Source of the DNA: Liopterus haemorrhoidalis
Taxonomy: Eukaryota; Arthropoda; Insecta; Coleoptera; Dytiscidae
DNA length: 64,000 nucleotides
Assembly: GCA_963971575.1 (NCBI GenBank)
Contig: OZ020617.1
Span: 25,940,700 to 26,004,699 of the forward strand
Direction of reading: 5' to 3'
Shown here: positions 49,168 to 59,003 of the stretch, piece by piece
Layout of the letters: every line of letters starts with the position of its first letter
Numbering within the stretch: position 1 is the stretch's first letter
Position numbers and translations under genes: made by a program
Notes under the pieces: model-generated
What the model saw: only the letters and a program-made list of their open reading frames with translations
Told to the model about the DNA's origin: nothing
Databases searched by the model: none

Positions 49168-49830
49168 GTATTTGGTAAATTTCAATCATTATTATATTTG
49201 TTTACAATTAAATTTTTCCACAATTAATAAAAATATGAATTGTTTTTAATATTATGATAATTATAAAAAACATTTTCTATTACGTGTACTACAATTTTTA
49301 TTAAATGATAATGCCTCTGATTTAGTACTTTTGAGTTGTTTACCAAACTTGGTTAACGTTTTTTTGGTGACCCAGTTATAGATTCTCGACGTGTCCTAAA
49401 CATTTTGAAAGATCGGTTGCAAATTAAACGTTTGAAAATATCATTAATTTGGAATGAATTAAAAACTTTTGGAAATACAGAGATTAAAGAAAAGAAAAGA
49501 TTCGATTTCCGAAACTTTATTCATATCACGGCTTGTTGTGACTATATTCCTAAAGGCGCAATTCCACTGAGGCAGCACTGAACTACATGACGCATGATAC
49601 TTGTTTCCTAGTGTTGCCTGATTATAGGTGTGCGACTATGTGCCACAAAATTCAATAATGTCGCATGCGGAATTTGTCTCCCCACATCTCATGCGCTTTG
49701 TCGTCTATGCTTGTAGCATGCGTCTAAAACGATTCCATTCAGGCAACTTCAGTTTGGTGCATCATGTATTTACAAACAGGCAGCTGCTTATTTAGTAATA
49801 GCCCTGAATCGAAAAAAAATAAGAAAGGCA

Positions 49831-50238
49831 CGGTGGTGTAGAAGAGAACTATATGTTGGTGTTCAAGAAACTCAATATAATTTATATAACAATTTAGTTG
49901 CTGACGATGAAGCTTTATTTCGAAATTTTACACGAATGTGTAAAGAAGAATTTCAGTACTTTCTTGAGAAAGTCTCACCTACTATAAAAAAATATGATAC
50001 CAACTTTCGTGAAGCAATACTACCTCGTGTGAGGTTGTTAGTGACATTGATATATTTGACTACGGGTGATAGCTATCCATCACTTATGTATCTGTTTCGG
50101 ATATCTGAGCCAAGCATTTCTCGAATTATTCCAGAGGTATGTAGAGCTTTGATCGACGTTCTATATGATAGTTCTTTCTTTATTCCAGTCCATGCGTCGC
50201 ATGATACAAGCCGCACCGATCCGCTGGTTGTTGAATAA
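49831..50238 (+). pseudogene. Harbinger (HARBI1-like) transposase, N-terminal fragment
   Basis: Open from about 49831 (R-W-CRRELYVGVQETQYNLYN) through LVADDEALFRNFTRMCKEEF, FLEKVSPTIKKYDTNFREAI, LPRVRLLVTLIYLTTGDSYP and SLMYLFRISEPSISRIIPEV. This is the typical HARBI1 pre-catalytic region, ending in the HTH-like S-I-S-R/K-I-I-PEVC motif. After CRALIDVL the reading runs into unrelated codons near 50190 and stops at 50238; the DDE nuclease domain is absent. Typical proteins are 350-400 residues; about 120 remain. Confidence 0.9.
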
Positions 50239-50468
50239 CGACGACACTGTTCGACTCAGGGTTGCCAGGTTAAACTGTTCTATAATCGCCGAATTTGTTA
50301 GTAGATGTCGCTCAAAGCGCCGAAATTCTAAATTCAAAAAGACACGTCAGAATCAAAAAATAATATCTTCATAAAAAATTAAGACACACAATTTCTTATT
50401 ATAATAACACAAATAAGTGTTGATATTAATGATTATTGAGAACATCTTTATGAGTCATATTTTTATAG

Positions 50469-50786
50469 GTTTGTTTCAACACAGTTCATAATCGGAACGG
50501 AACGTTTTTTTTATTTATTTATTTTGTGGCCTTTGCTTCTTCGGCAATTAGCCAGGACAATTCTTATTTTTGAAAAACCCATACCTGATCGGGATTCGAA
50601 CCCGAGACCTTAGTAACGCAGAGCACATGTGTTACCGCTACGCTACGCCGGTCGTCTGGAATGGAACGTTCCGCGCTTTAGTACTTAAAAAAAAAATCGT
50701 TTAAAATGAACTCTATTGAAGCGCTTTTTTGTAAGTACGCAAGCGCGGAACGTTCTGTTCCGATTCTGAACTGTGTTGAAACAAAC
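50469..50786. mobile_element. MITE with GTTTGTTTCAACACAG ends, third nesting level
   Basis: Left GTTTGTTTCAACACAGTTCA TAATCGGAACGGAACG, right the same bases inverted (CGTTCTGTTCCGATTCTGAA CTGTGTTGAAACAAAC). Pairing continues inward with TTCCGCGC. The left arm is cut by the SINE at 50505-50654. TSD not certain (TTTATA / TTTATT). Confidence 0.85.
50505..50654 (-). mobile_element. tRNA-derived SINE (family A), copy 3, innermost insertion
   Basis: On the minus strand CGACCGGCGTAGCGTAGCGG ... TCTCGGGTTCGAATCCCGAT ... AATTGTCCTGGCTAATTGCC ... GCAAAGGCCACAAAATAAAT and an A-rich tail. Approximate target repeats GGAACGGAACG / GGAATGGAACG flank it. Confidence 0.9.
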
Positions 50787-51725
50787 TTTATTTAAATAAA
50801 TATTTATTGAATAAATCATGATACATACGTACTTTTTAGGTAGAGCCGATCGTCCTAAGAAACAGCTGTTCCAAACGTTTATGTGCAAACTACACGTTTA
50901 GTCTTTATTCAAAGACCGAGGTTGCTAGGGTTATTTCATAATTTGTTGTCAGGATAAATGTATGACAAAATTTTCGCGGGGGAGGGGCGAAGTTACTTAT
51001 ACTTGGGCCCCAAGCAAGTATAAGTAAAATTTATGTCAAAATTTAAATCGACACTACTGTAATTGGGCATAAAAATTTAGAACAGCCTAACCACCCAAAT
51101 ACGCAACAAATAAATAAAGTTACCCTCTCAGAAAAGTGTACCAAAATTAAATATACTATATCTATAAAACACAAAAATATTATTTTCTCTTAGTTGTAAT
51201 TACAAAAAAGATACAGTATAGAGATAACACACAATATACAGTTTACTTAAACTATTCAAAACACAACAAAATAATTAAAATTCTAATTAGAATATATAAG
51301 TTATAAATTAATATTAAACCGATATACAATAAGCGCCATTTATTGAGAAAATTTTATGACGTGATATGATAATAAAAATTATAAGAGTATGAAACACAAA
51401 ACGCCCAAAAAAAAAACATAGACGCCCAATTCGGCGCTATCGCAATTTGTCGAAAACGAGGCGCAATTTGCCTTTTTCGGTCGCCTACTTTTCGATAAAT
51501 CGCCAAACCTGGCAACGGTGGTTCGACACGTTGAATCATGTCGAGAGGTGACGCATGCGTTCCGGCAACAAAGGTGCAACATAAAACAATCAACTTGTAG
51601 CATGCGGCAAGGAGACTTGTTTTTTGTCGCTTCGTGTTCCTTCAATGGAAAAACGGTGTGTAGCATGCGTCAATGCCGCATGCTAAATGTTGCCTAAAAG
51701 TTGCCTCAGTGGAATTACGCCTTAA

Positions 51726-52100
51726 CATACCACAGATAGCTCGCTGATACTACAGTTTAGCAACAGGGTGCTACTGTCTTGTCGTGATAGTAAAATATGC
51801 CTGTATGGAATTTTTTCGAAGATTCTGTAGCCAAGCTATACATAACGTCAAATGACAAGCATAAAACTTTTAATATCGTTTTAAAATAGTAAACGACAAA
51901 AAGGGTATATAAATTTATATGGTGGTATATCATGGTATACTATTATAAATCTGCATCTATTAATAAAGTTTTTTTACCTCTGCAACTGAAAATTAGTTTA
52001 TTAGTTTCATAGCATATAGCATATTCATATGAAAATTAATACTGCAACATATTTTTACATTATATAATCTACTACTTTTTCATGTGTTTTAAACAAATCT
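51726..52100. other. Intronic stretch before the second semaphorin exon, nothing recognised
   Basis: AT-rich; ends in the T-rich tract serving the acceptor at 52110. Confidence 0.4.
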
Positions 52101-52111
52101 TTTGTTCGTAG

Positions 52112-52307
52112 GATAACTGTCAAAATTACGTGAGGATACTTTCTAAAACAGCCCCAGGAAGGCTTCTCGTATGTGGTACGAATTCCTTCAAACCCATGTG
52201 TAGAGAATACAATGTACACGTGGGCAACTACACCATTGAGAAAGAGAAGCCAGGGCAGGCTGTTTGCCCGTATGATCCACATCATAATTCTACGGCCATC
52301 TATGTTG
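52112..52307 (+). CDS. Sema1a: Semaphorin class 1 (Sema1a-like), next internal coding exon, sema domain
   Basis: Seen: acceptor AG at 52110-52111 after a T-rich tract and GTAAGT donor at 52308. The exon has 65 codons plus one base, entered in phase 0 and left in phase 1, so it joins the 28091 exon in frame. The peptide begins DNCQNYVRIL, continues LLVCGTNSFKPMCREY and ends CPYDPHHNSTAIYV. These are hallmark sema motifs: the C-x-N-Y-I/V-R strand, the CGTN-x-x-x-P-x-C hairpin and the CP-x-D-P-x-H-N-S-T strand. Their four cysteines, with the one in the previous exon, fall in the conserved disulfide region. Sequons NYT and NST are present. GKDE/DNCQNY across the splice matches the usual GKSEDDCQNY-type order of the family. 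No stop or frameshift occurs. The exon sits just 3' of the 49554-51722 transposon nest. Confidence 0.92.
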
Positions 52308-52341
52308 GTAAGTTGATGATCAAGCACTGATTTAGATCAGT

Positions 52342-52410
52342 GTTTCTTAACCGTATTTCCATCGGAGTCCGAAGAAAAGTTACATAATAATTGGCGACCC
52401 TGCAATATGA
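52342..52410. mobile_element. hAT terminus, fragment
   Basis: CAGTGTTTCTTAACCGTATT begins 34 bp after the exon donor and has the form of a hAT end (compare 29921 and 54184). The opposite end was not found. Confidence 0.5.
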
Positions 52411-52489
52411 AAGAACAAATTATGAATTAATGAACTTTATATGAGTATAATATGTATTGTATTGTATTTAGTATTTAAGGTTTATTAGT

Positions 52490-52645
52490 CCTCTGGATCT
52501 ACTGTAAACTAAACGGAATTTTTATTTTTTAAGTTGTCACGAGCTCACTTTTTAACGATTGAAGTGGGCTTTTGCTAAACAGAATGATCAACAACCTCAT
52601 TAATCGTTAAATGTTATAGATTTTAAAATCTAGTTCCGCACGAAG
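52490..52645. mobile_element. Z-family MITE, short copy
   Basis: TAAACGGAATTTTTATTTTT, GTTGTCACGAGCTCACTTTT, GGGCTTTTGCTAAACAGAAT and ATTTTAAAATCTAGTTCCGC correspond to internal and right-end parts of the family; the outer bases are degraded. Confidence 0.6.
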
Positions 52646-52875
52646 CTAAAAAATGAATAATATGTAAAGTTAATTTTTTTACAGATATCCGTTCAAAGAC
52701 AAATGAACGAAACAACAACCAACTTATTTATGTATTTCTTTCTCACTCATGCTTGCAAGGCATGTGCAAGAAAGAAATATGTAAATATATTGGTTGGTTA
52801 TTGCTACATTTATTTGCCATGGAACAAACTTTTTTAAAAAACTAAATTGTATATACATTGATAAGTAAATGTTTA

Positions 52876-53176
52876 GTTCATGCACTTTTGTAAGGACAAA
52901 CCAGATTTGGTTGTTTTTGGTTACTTTTATAGTGTATTACTGACTTTAAATATCATTTCAAAAATTTCCTTGCGCTGTAAATCAGACTTCAGATTTGTTG
53001 GTCATGATCATTGCAATTAAAATATCATTTTTTATTATGACATATGTCAAATTGACATTTTTTACCATTTTTTAATACCAACATGACATAGGTTTAATAC
53101 CAATATGACAATTTCAATTGAGCAAACTATTGAAATCAAAATTTTCCCTTAGTTTGTGTTTACAAAAGTGAACAGC
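52876..53176. mobile_element. Y-family MITE, uninterrupted copy
   Basis: Left end TGCACTTTTGTAAGGACAAA CCAGATTTGG and right end CTTAGTTTGTGTTTACAAAA GTGAACAGCA (inverted). The middle, with GACATATGTCAAATTGACAT and CCAACATGACAT, matches the order seen around 6949-7965. About 300 bp. Confidence 0.8.
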
Positions 53177-53183
53177 ATATATA

Positions 53184-53350
53184 GGCTATTCCAAACGTTT
53201 AGGCGGAACTAATTGGAATTTTCATTTTTGTAAGTTGTCATGTACTCTCCTTTTATTGTTTGAAATAGGCTTTTGCTAAACATCAAAAGCCTCACTTAAT
53301 TTGTAAAAGTAACTAGAATTGAAAAGCTAGTAACCAAAGAAACATACTTT
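53184..53350. mobile_element. Z-family MITE, short subtype
   Basis: GGCTATTCCAAACGTTTAGG CGGAACTAATTGG at the left and GAATTGAAAAGCTAGTAACC AAAGAAACATAC at the right; GGCTTTTGCTAAACATCAAA AGCC in the centre. About 165 bp against about 380 bp for the long subtype. Confidence 0.75.
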
Positions 53351-53805
53351 ATTAACAAGTGTTATTGCAGTTTTATTGTTTTAGTTTGTTTTAATAGAAT
53401 GGAATAGTTATTTCAAGCTCTGTCAAAAATATAGTTCTTATATAATATAAAAAATTGCATACGGAGTGCTGAATTAATCCTAATTATAGTTCGTTTCGAA
53501 TTGACCCTAAGTTGTAAAACCTTATTTTATTAAATAGTAATCGTTAGTTTTCATTGAAGCTGCTTGCAGATAACTTATATATATTATTATTTAAATCTAA
53601 AAATAATTGCAAAATAAACCAGTGGCGAAGAGAGACCTCTGCTAAACTTGCCCGACCATAAAAACAAAGATTAAAAAAAATATATATATTTAGGTAAATT
53701 TTCAAAAACATCAAATTATGTTCTATGCAAATTTTTGTTCAAGGCTTGGTTTACTATTTTTTTAAATATTAAAGTTTAATAACTTTCGTTTCCGGTTTAC
53801 TAAAC

Positions 53806-53855
53806 AATAATTCTCCTATTAATTAGGCTTCTTCCTAATTAATAGGAGAATTATT
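53806..53855. repeat. Perfect 22-bp inverted repeat, 6-base loop
   Basis: AATAATTCTCCTATTAATTA GG and its exact complement around CTTCTT. Downstream, 53880-54010 has the CTTGAGTTATCATGTATAGA, ACACACA and AAATAGGTTTTTTTGATTCC sequence found in a common insect repeat (recollection). Confidence 0.9.
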
Positions 53856-54401
53856 TAGTACCAGAACGAACTCTCTGAGTTAAACCGTTCTTGAGTTATC
53901 ATGTATAGACACACGCAGCACACACACAGAACCACACTGACACACACACATACGGACGACACTTCGAAAATAGGTTTTTTTGATTCCCTGGACCGTGAAA
54001 CGTGGTCATCAGTCAAAATCTTGACCCTTATATATTAAGGTCGGACAAGTAAAAATATTGTAATAATATGAAAAACTAAAAAGTATTTTATTTTATTTTG
54101 GATAGTAATTTATGAATGCACGCACCTGCTTAAGGACATTATACTTCGTTCGAACAATAAATAAATTGGACTGTGGCATAGACCAGCGTTTCTCAACCGG
54201 GGGGCCGTGAAGGCTTCGTCGGGGGGCCGCGAAGTCGTACAAGATCGAAACATGAAAATATAATAAAAATGCACTCAATCTTGCAAGATATAAATTTGAT
54301 TCATATTCATAAAAATATACCTTTCACAACATAAATAAAATAAATATTCCATTTATTTTTATACTTAATATACTTATTTTGACAACTAATTTAAACTATA
54401 G

Positions 54402-54546
54402 GCTATTTCAAATGATTAAGTTGTCACTAGCTAACTTTATATTGAGTAAATGGGATTTTACTAAACAATATGATCAAAAGCTTCATTTAATCGCTAAAAA
54501 TTTCTAGATTTGAAAATCTAGTTCCGCTTTAACAAAAGAAACAGAC
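54402..54546. mobile_element. Z-family MITE nested in the hAT element
   Basis: GGCTATTTCAAATGATTAAG at the left (degraded TTCCAAACG), then ACTAAACAATATGATCAAAA GC and GAAAATCTAGTTCCGCTTTA at the right, followed by AAAGAAACAGACTATA. Confidence 0.65.
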
Positions 54547-55107
54547 TATAAGTAAACTATATAAAGGTCAAATAAATTGTATGTGTCGGTTAATGGGTTC
54601 GCGTTGGAGGCACTTCAAGTATTTTTAAGTTGTGCTTTGAAGTAGGTACGATTTGAAAGTGCAATATTTGTTATTATATATTTTTTTAATTGCTCTCCGA
54701 ACTACAGGTAACTCAAGAGTAAGGATGCGAATGTGTTTAAATTAAAATGGAAGGCACTTTGAACATTTGTAAATAAAAATACTTTACTTTCAAGTCGTTA
54801 TAGGGACTATAATCGTCATTTAAAAATATCACAGTTTTTTGTCAACCGTAAAAGATATTAAAAAAATGTTTAAGGAAAAATTGTTGAAAAGCTCTATCCA
54901 AAGATATCCAATATGACAAACGTTCCTATTTAAAAATTCGAAATTGTCCTTGATGTCCTGTAATTCTGTTTTTTTCCGGAAAATTTCAATACTACCATTC
55001 AATTTTGTGGATAAATTTTAGTTCAAAATTTTTGACGTGTGTGTGACGTGTGAGCAACGTCGCCTTTTCGAAAAAACTCGTGTTCTCATCCATGTTATCT
55101 TGATACA

Positions 55108-55250
<143 letters not shown>

Positions 55251-55584
55251 AAGGAAAATAAAATTTTTTGTACAACAATTCTTGTTGTAAAGAACAATAT
55301 CCTAACTATATATATATACACACATACATAGGGGGGGCCGCAGACAATATTTATATAATTTGGGGGGTCCCAGGCCATAAAAGGTTGAGAAGCACTGGCA
55401 TAGACAATATCACGTGTCAATGGTAATAATACAATAGGATATCTATATTGAAATGATTATAATTATAGTGTGACTATGGCAGTAATATGGCTATAAACTA
55501 TCTAATTCAGCTTTATTATTGATAATATCCGTAACAAGAGTATTATAAACATGATCGAAACTTTAACTTGTTATCATTATTTTA

Positions 55585-55869
55585 TTGAATGTGGTTTTTG
55601 ACCATTTTGTTTGACAAAAGCCGCATTCAGTCGTTAAAAAGTGAGCTCATGATAACTTAGGAAAATATAAATTCCGTGGCGGATTAAGCCTTCGGCGGGC
55701 CCAAGACATTTTTGATATACGGGCCCTCAACCTAGAGGCGTTCAAAGGCGAAGGGGAAAGGGGAAGGGTTCGTTGGGTCCTGGAAAATTACGGGCCCAAG
55801 ACAATTGTCTTTTTTGTCTTTGCGAAAGACCGCCCCTGCCGTTTAATTATGCTTAAACGTTTGGAATGG
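55585..55869. mobile_element. Z-family MITE, copy split by another MITE
   Basis: TTTTGACCATTTTGTTTGAC AAAAGCC and AAAGTGAGCTCATGATAACT lead to AAATATAAATTCC; the copy then resumes at TTTAATTATGCTTAAACGTT TGGAATGG, the family right end. The 55677-55841 element lies between. Confidence 0.65.
55677..55841. mobile_element. hAT-like MITE (GGCGGATTAAG type), copy 2
   Basis: GTGGCGGATTAAGCCTTCGG CGGGCCC at the left, GACCGCCCCTGCC at the right, GGGCCC motifs inside. Relative of 48578-48713. No clear TSD. Confidence 0.6.
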
Positions 55870-56118
55870 TTATAAAAATGTAATCAAGACGGTTAATATG
55901 ACGTTTTTCTATCAGCTTGGCAGATATGGTGCAATTGTCTTCGGTGATAAGTATCTTCGACTGCCCCATTTAATTTATAATAGCAACGATAATCCGTTTA
56001 CATGTTTTGAAAAATCAAAGTATATTGAGTGCTTTGTAACAAAGGTAGCGATGCAAACACAAATTACACAGGGCTGCGAAGGTTGGCCACTTTTAACAAT
56101 ATACGGTAATTTTAATAT

Positions 56119-56481
56119 AGGTTATTCCAAACGTTTAAGCGAAACTAGATTTTGATATCTAGTAATTTTTATCTATTAATTCGGACTTTTGGTCATTTTG
56201 TTTAAGATATGTAAATCATAAACACATTGCAAATTCTATATTAAATTGATTGTCATGATAAAATGTCCTTTTCATTGTATTTTAATTTTTTTTTTTTTTC
56301 ATTCTTAATAAAAATTTCCGTTTTTATTTTTTTATTTTTTTGTCTTCATAATATGAAAAATATATTAAAATTTTTATTTTTCACATATCAAACTTGAAAC
56401 ATGAAATAACCCAAGCAAGGGTCCTTTTCGTGACAACCTACAAGAACGAAGTTTCCATTTAGTTCCGCCTAATCGTTTCCC
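56119..56481. mobile_element. Z-family MITE, long subtype
   Basis: GGTTATTCCAAACGTTTAAG CGAAACTAG at the left and TTAGTTCCGCCTAATCGTTT at the right. TAACCCAAGCAAGGGTCCTT near the right is shared (inverted) with the copy at 7452. Confidence 0.8.
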
Positions 56482-57008
56482 TAAATTATTATTCTTTATC
56501 ACGTATCATTTTTTTTCTTACCACATTTTAGAACTTGAGTTCTTATTATCTATGACTCATATTTAGTAGGGCCAAATGTAAATATTGCAGTTGTCTTAAG
56601 CTTCATATAAATGAACAATGATTATTATATGTAAACGCTTACACATCAAAGGTTGAGTGATAAAAATAACATACATGCGGTAACGTTAAAAAATAATGCA
56701 TTCATGACAGTTCCGCAAAACACAAGAGAAAGGCTACAAGGCGTGCTTTTCTCCCTGAGAAGTGTTAATAGTAAGTAAATAATTAAGAATTGCCTTTATC
56801 ATAAAATAGTCCATATTTTATCTTGTTTTATACTGAAGTTATTTATCTAAAATTATTATCCATTATACTTTCTTTTGAGAATTACAAAAAAAACTAGACG
56901 TGATGGAGAAAAACTAAAACGATATGAAATCAGGATTCGCTATTCTACCTAAATCACCACTTAAAATCAAAAGCGGCGGAAATGTTTTTTGTTTTTCGCT
57001 GCCATGTG

Positions 57009-57415
57009 CAGAGCCGTAGCAATATTTTTGGCGCCCTTGGCAAATAAAGTAAATTGATAAAATTTTCGTCCTCAAATCCAAGTGATGAGCAAAAAAAAGG
57101 TCCTCAGTTTGTAGAATACAAGTGAAGAGCAAAAAAAAAAGGTCCTCAACTCCCAAAATACAAGTGAAGAGCAAAAAAAAAAAGTCCTCACCTCCAAAAT
57201 ACAAGTGAAGAGCAAAAAAAAGGTCCTGACCTTCCAAATACAAGTGAAGAGCAAAAAAAAGGTTCTCACTTCCCGTATACAAGTGATGAGAAAAAAAAAG
57301 GTTTTCACCTGCCACTACTCTGCTCTGCAATGGCGCCCCTCATCAGGCTCCGCGCCCTTGTCAAACCTCGCACTCCTTGCAAATGCCCCGATGCCAATCC
57401 GTTGCTACGGTTCTG
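57009..57415. mobile_element. CAGAGCCG-ended hAT MITE, copy 2, with minisatellite
   Basis: Ends CAGAGCCGTAGCAA and its perfect inverse TTGCTACGGTTCTG. Inside the left end is TTTTTGGCGCCCTTGGCAAA as in copy 1, and GCAATGGCGCCCCTCATCAG toward the right. The 8-bp flanks do not match, unlike copy 1. Confidence 0.85.
57075..57300 (+). repeat. ~40-bp minisatellite, about 6 units
   Basis: The unit contains GAGCAAAAAAAAGGTCCTCA followed by a CTCCAAAATACAAGTGAA-like half. Units differ mainly in A-run length and in the CC-rich middle. The reverse frame gives repeated FFALHLY/LFFAL peptides, an artefact. Copy 1 at 32960 has about two degenerate units. Confidence 0.88.
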
Positions 57416-57672
57416 ACCACAGTGAACAGAGAGAACGTAAATAGTGCTTTTAGGCGTGCCTAAAAATACTACACTTACCTTGGTATGTGCAGCAGCGTGC
57501 AACGGGGAAAACAGTGCAACCGCCATATCAACTACAGAACTTAAAATCTCCATCATCTTATTCTTCTTTTTCTTCTTTGGGTACTGTCAGTGGGAAAAAA
57601 TACGGTCAAAATACTAGCTATATCAAAGATAATAAATATAACTTACTTTTATTATATTTGCTTATATCCTTG

Positions 57673-57676
<4 letters not shown>

Positions 57677-57709
<33 letters not shown>
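57677..57709. repeat. (TA)n microsatellite
   Basis: About 16 units, 230 bp from the 3' end of the Penelope relic at 57942. Confidence 0.95.
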
Positions 57710-57714
<5 letters not shown>

Positions 57715-57941
57715 AAACGCAGGTTCTCTTTTATTCGTCAGTTTATTAAAATGTTCTTGTGAATTTATAAAATATGAAACATATTTTAGCAGCTAGACCA
57801 CTATGTGTACGTAGAAGTGCGACATGTTGTATCAGAGCAGGCAAGCCCGTTACTGACATAACACCTAGACAGTCAGACGTCACAATGCTGATAAGCTAAA
57901 GACCAAATGTAACAAGAAAAAAGACAAACAGCTGATGTCTA

Positions 57942-58376
57942 AGAAATCAGTTTAAAATATGCTTTATTTAAGCCGACCGTGTCTGTTTTCTTGTTAACAC
58001 ATTTGTCTTTAGAGGAATGGATGTGTAGCATCTCTGAGATCATCCTTTTTTGAAAGTGGCTTTCTTTATCAAGAATTTTGACATTCTCATAATTAAAAAT
58101 GTGGCCTGTCGTATTAGTGTGTACCGCTAAAGCTGTGCAATTGGGTTTCAATCTAACGTCACTTTTGTGCTGGTAAATGCGTTTCTTTAAACTATGTAGT
58201 TTTTATTACACCCATTACACGGTATTTCATAAACGACGTTTGAAGTTTCCAGTTTTGGGATATCGGCTTTAAGTTTGGAAAAATTACGGTTGTTATTGTT
58301 ATCGGAGCTGAAGGCTAACTTAATATCATGTGTTTTAAAGATGTTTTTATAATGCAGGAATTGAGTATTGTGATAT
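57942..58376 (-). pseudogene. Penelope-like element, GIY-YIG endonuclease region (relic 2)
   Basis: Reading 58376 to 57942: HYKNIFKTHDIKLAFSSDNN, then SKLKADIPKLETSNVVYEIP and CNGCNKNYIV. This is the Cys-bearing linker that precedes the YIG strand in Penelope endonucleases. After a stop/frame change and the loss of a few codons comes LKKRIYQHKSDVRLKPNCTA, with HxxD as in the family, then LAVHTNTTGHIFNYENVKIL and FQKRMISEMLHIHS. The RT domain is absent; a (TA)n tract marks the 5' break. It is a different lineage from relic 1 (no close peptide identity). Confidence 0.85.
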
Positions 58377-58452
58377 GGGAAACTGAGGTAGTTGTTAGAA
58401 TTGGCAATATTATTGGTTGGGTTTGTGTTATAGGCTGCCCATATTCTTTTTT

Positions 58453-58456
<4 letters not shown>

Positions 58457-58535
<79 letters not shown>
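58457..58535. repeat. (TA)n microsatellite between the two Penelope relics
   Basis: About 38 units, separating relic 2 (downstream on the minus strand) from sequence that may be the 3' terminal part of relic 1. Confidence 0.95.
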
Positions 58536-58554
58536 CTTAATTTAGTCGGGATAA

Positions 58555-58640
58555 AGAAGATAGTGTCGTGAATAACCCACATTTATTTCATAAGGCCTAT
58601 ATTTCGCCAACAGTTCGTTAGCTTTATTCAAGGTATCTAT
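58555..58640 (-). other. Hammerhead-like terminal motif of a Penelope element (degenerate)
   Basis: On the minus strand: CTTGAATAAA, then GCTAAC-loop-GTTGGC (six pairs including one G-U), then GAAA and a near-palindromic TATAGGCCTTATG, followed by AAATAAATGTGGGTTATTCA. It has the same order as the palindromes at 9730 and 48929. The core differs from CUGAUGA. Confidence 0.4.
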
Positions 58641-58644
58641 AACA

Positions 58645-59003
58645 ACAATGTGCAAATTAGTTAATGGAATTATAACAACAGTTAATTTTTACTCACTGAA
58701 ATAATTAAGAGGAACACATAGATGTTATCAAAAAACGAACTAAGTCGTTATAAATCCCAAACCAATCAGGCACCATAACTTTTTTACAATAAAAAACTTT
58801 AAATTAATAACATTCTATACATTTTTTACAAAACAATCGTGAAGCGGCCATTTTGTTTAATAAGGGAAGAAGAACAGGTGTTGAGGGGTAGATAAGGAAA
58901 ATTGTTCTAGAATGTTCTATTACTCGATTAAGAAGTAAGAAGAAGTATTCTTTATCCCATGATTCAATGTGATGACCTTGGGTATTGTTTGAATTTAAGC
59001 GGG
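58645..59003. other. Possible 3' untranslated region of Penelope relic 1, nothing else recognised
   Basis: Lies between the 3' end of the relic 1 inverted-repeat segment and the hammerhead-like motif. No ORF. Confidence 0.35.

Larger units (their letters stand above)
50257..51520. mobile_element. hAT-like element inside the Harbinger element
   Basis: Ends CAGGGTTGCCAGGTTAAAC and, inverted, CACCGTTGCCAGGTTTGGCG. 8-bp flanks GTTCGACT (50249-50256) and GTTCGACA (51521-51528), 7 of 8 identical. 1264 bp, no transposase recognised; part of its length comes from the MITE and SINE inside. Confidence 0.78.
49554..51722. mobile_element. PIF/Harbinger element, outermost of a four-deep nest
   Basis: Termini AGGCGCAATTCCACTGAGGC and, inverted, AGGCGTAATTCCACTGAGGC. 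3-bp TSD TAA at 49551-49553 and 51723-51725, as expected for PIF/Harbinger. It contains a truncated nuclease gene fragment and is interrupted by the hAT-like element at 50257-51520; without that, it is about 0.9 kb, so it was already a deletion derivative. Confidence 0.92.
28092..52111 (+). other. 24,020-bp phase-0 intron of the semaphorin gene
   Basis: Bounded by GTAAGT at 28092 and AG at 52110-52111. It is mostly AT-rich unique sequence interspersed with MITEs, SINEs, a mariner relic, a large palindrome and a four-deep transposon nest, listed separately. Large introns in the 5' half of invertebrate guidance genes are common. No additional sema exon was recognised inside it. Confidence 0.75.

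Noticed and set aside
55898..56155. 85-residue plus-strand frame
   Set aside because: Runs into the left end of a Z-family MITE and shows no family signature.
56914..57330. 138-residue minus-strand frame with repeated LFFALHLY-like segments
   Set aside because: Produced by the 40-bp minisatellite inside a MITE; both frames across it are equally open.
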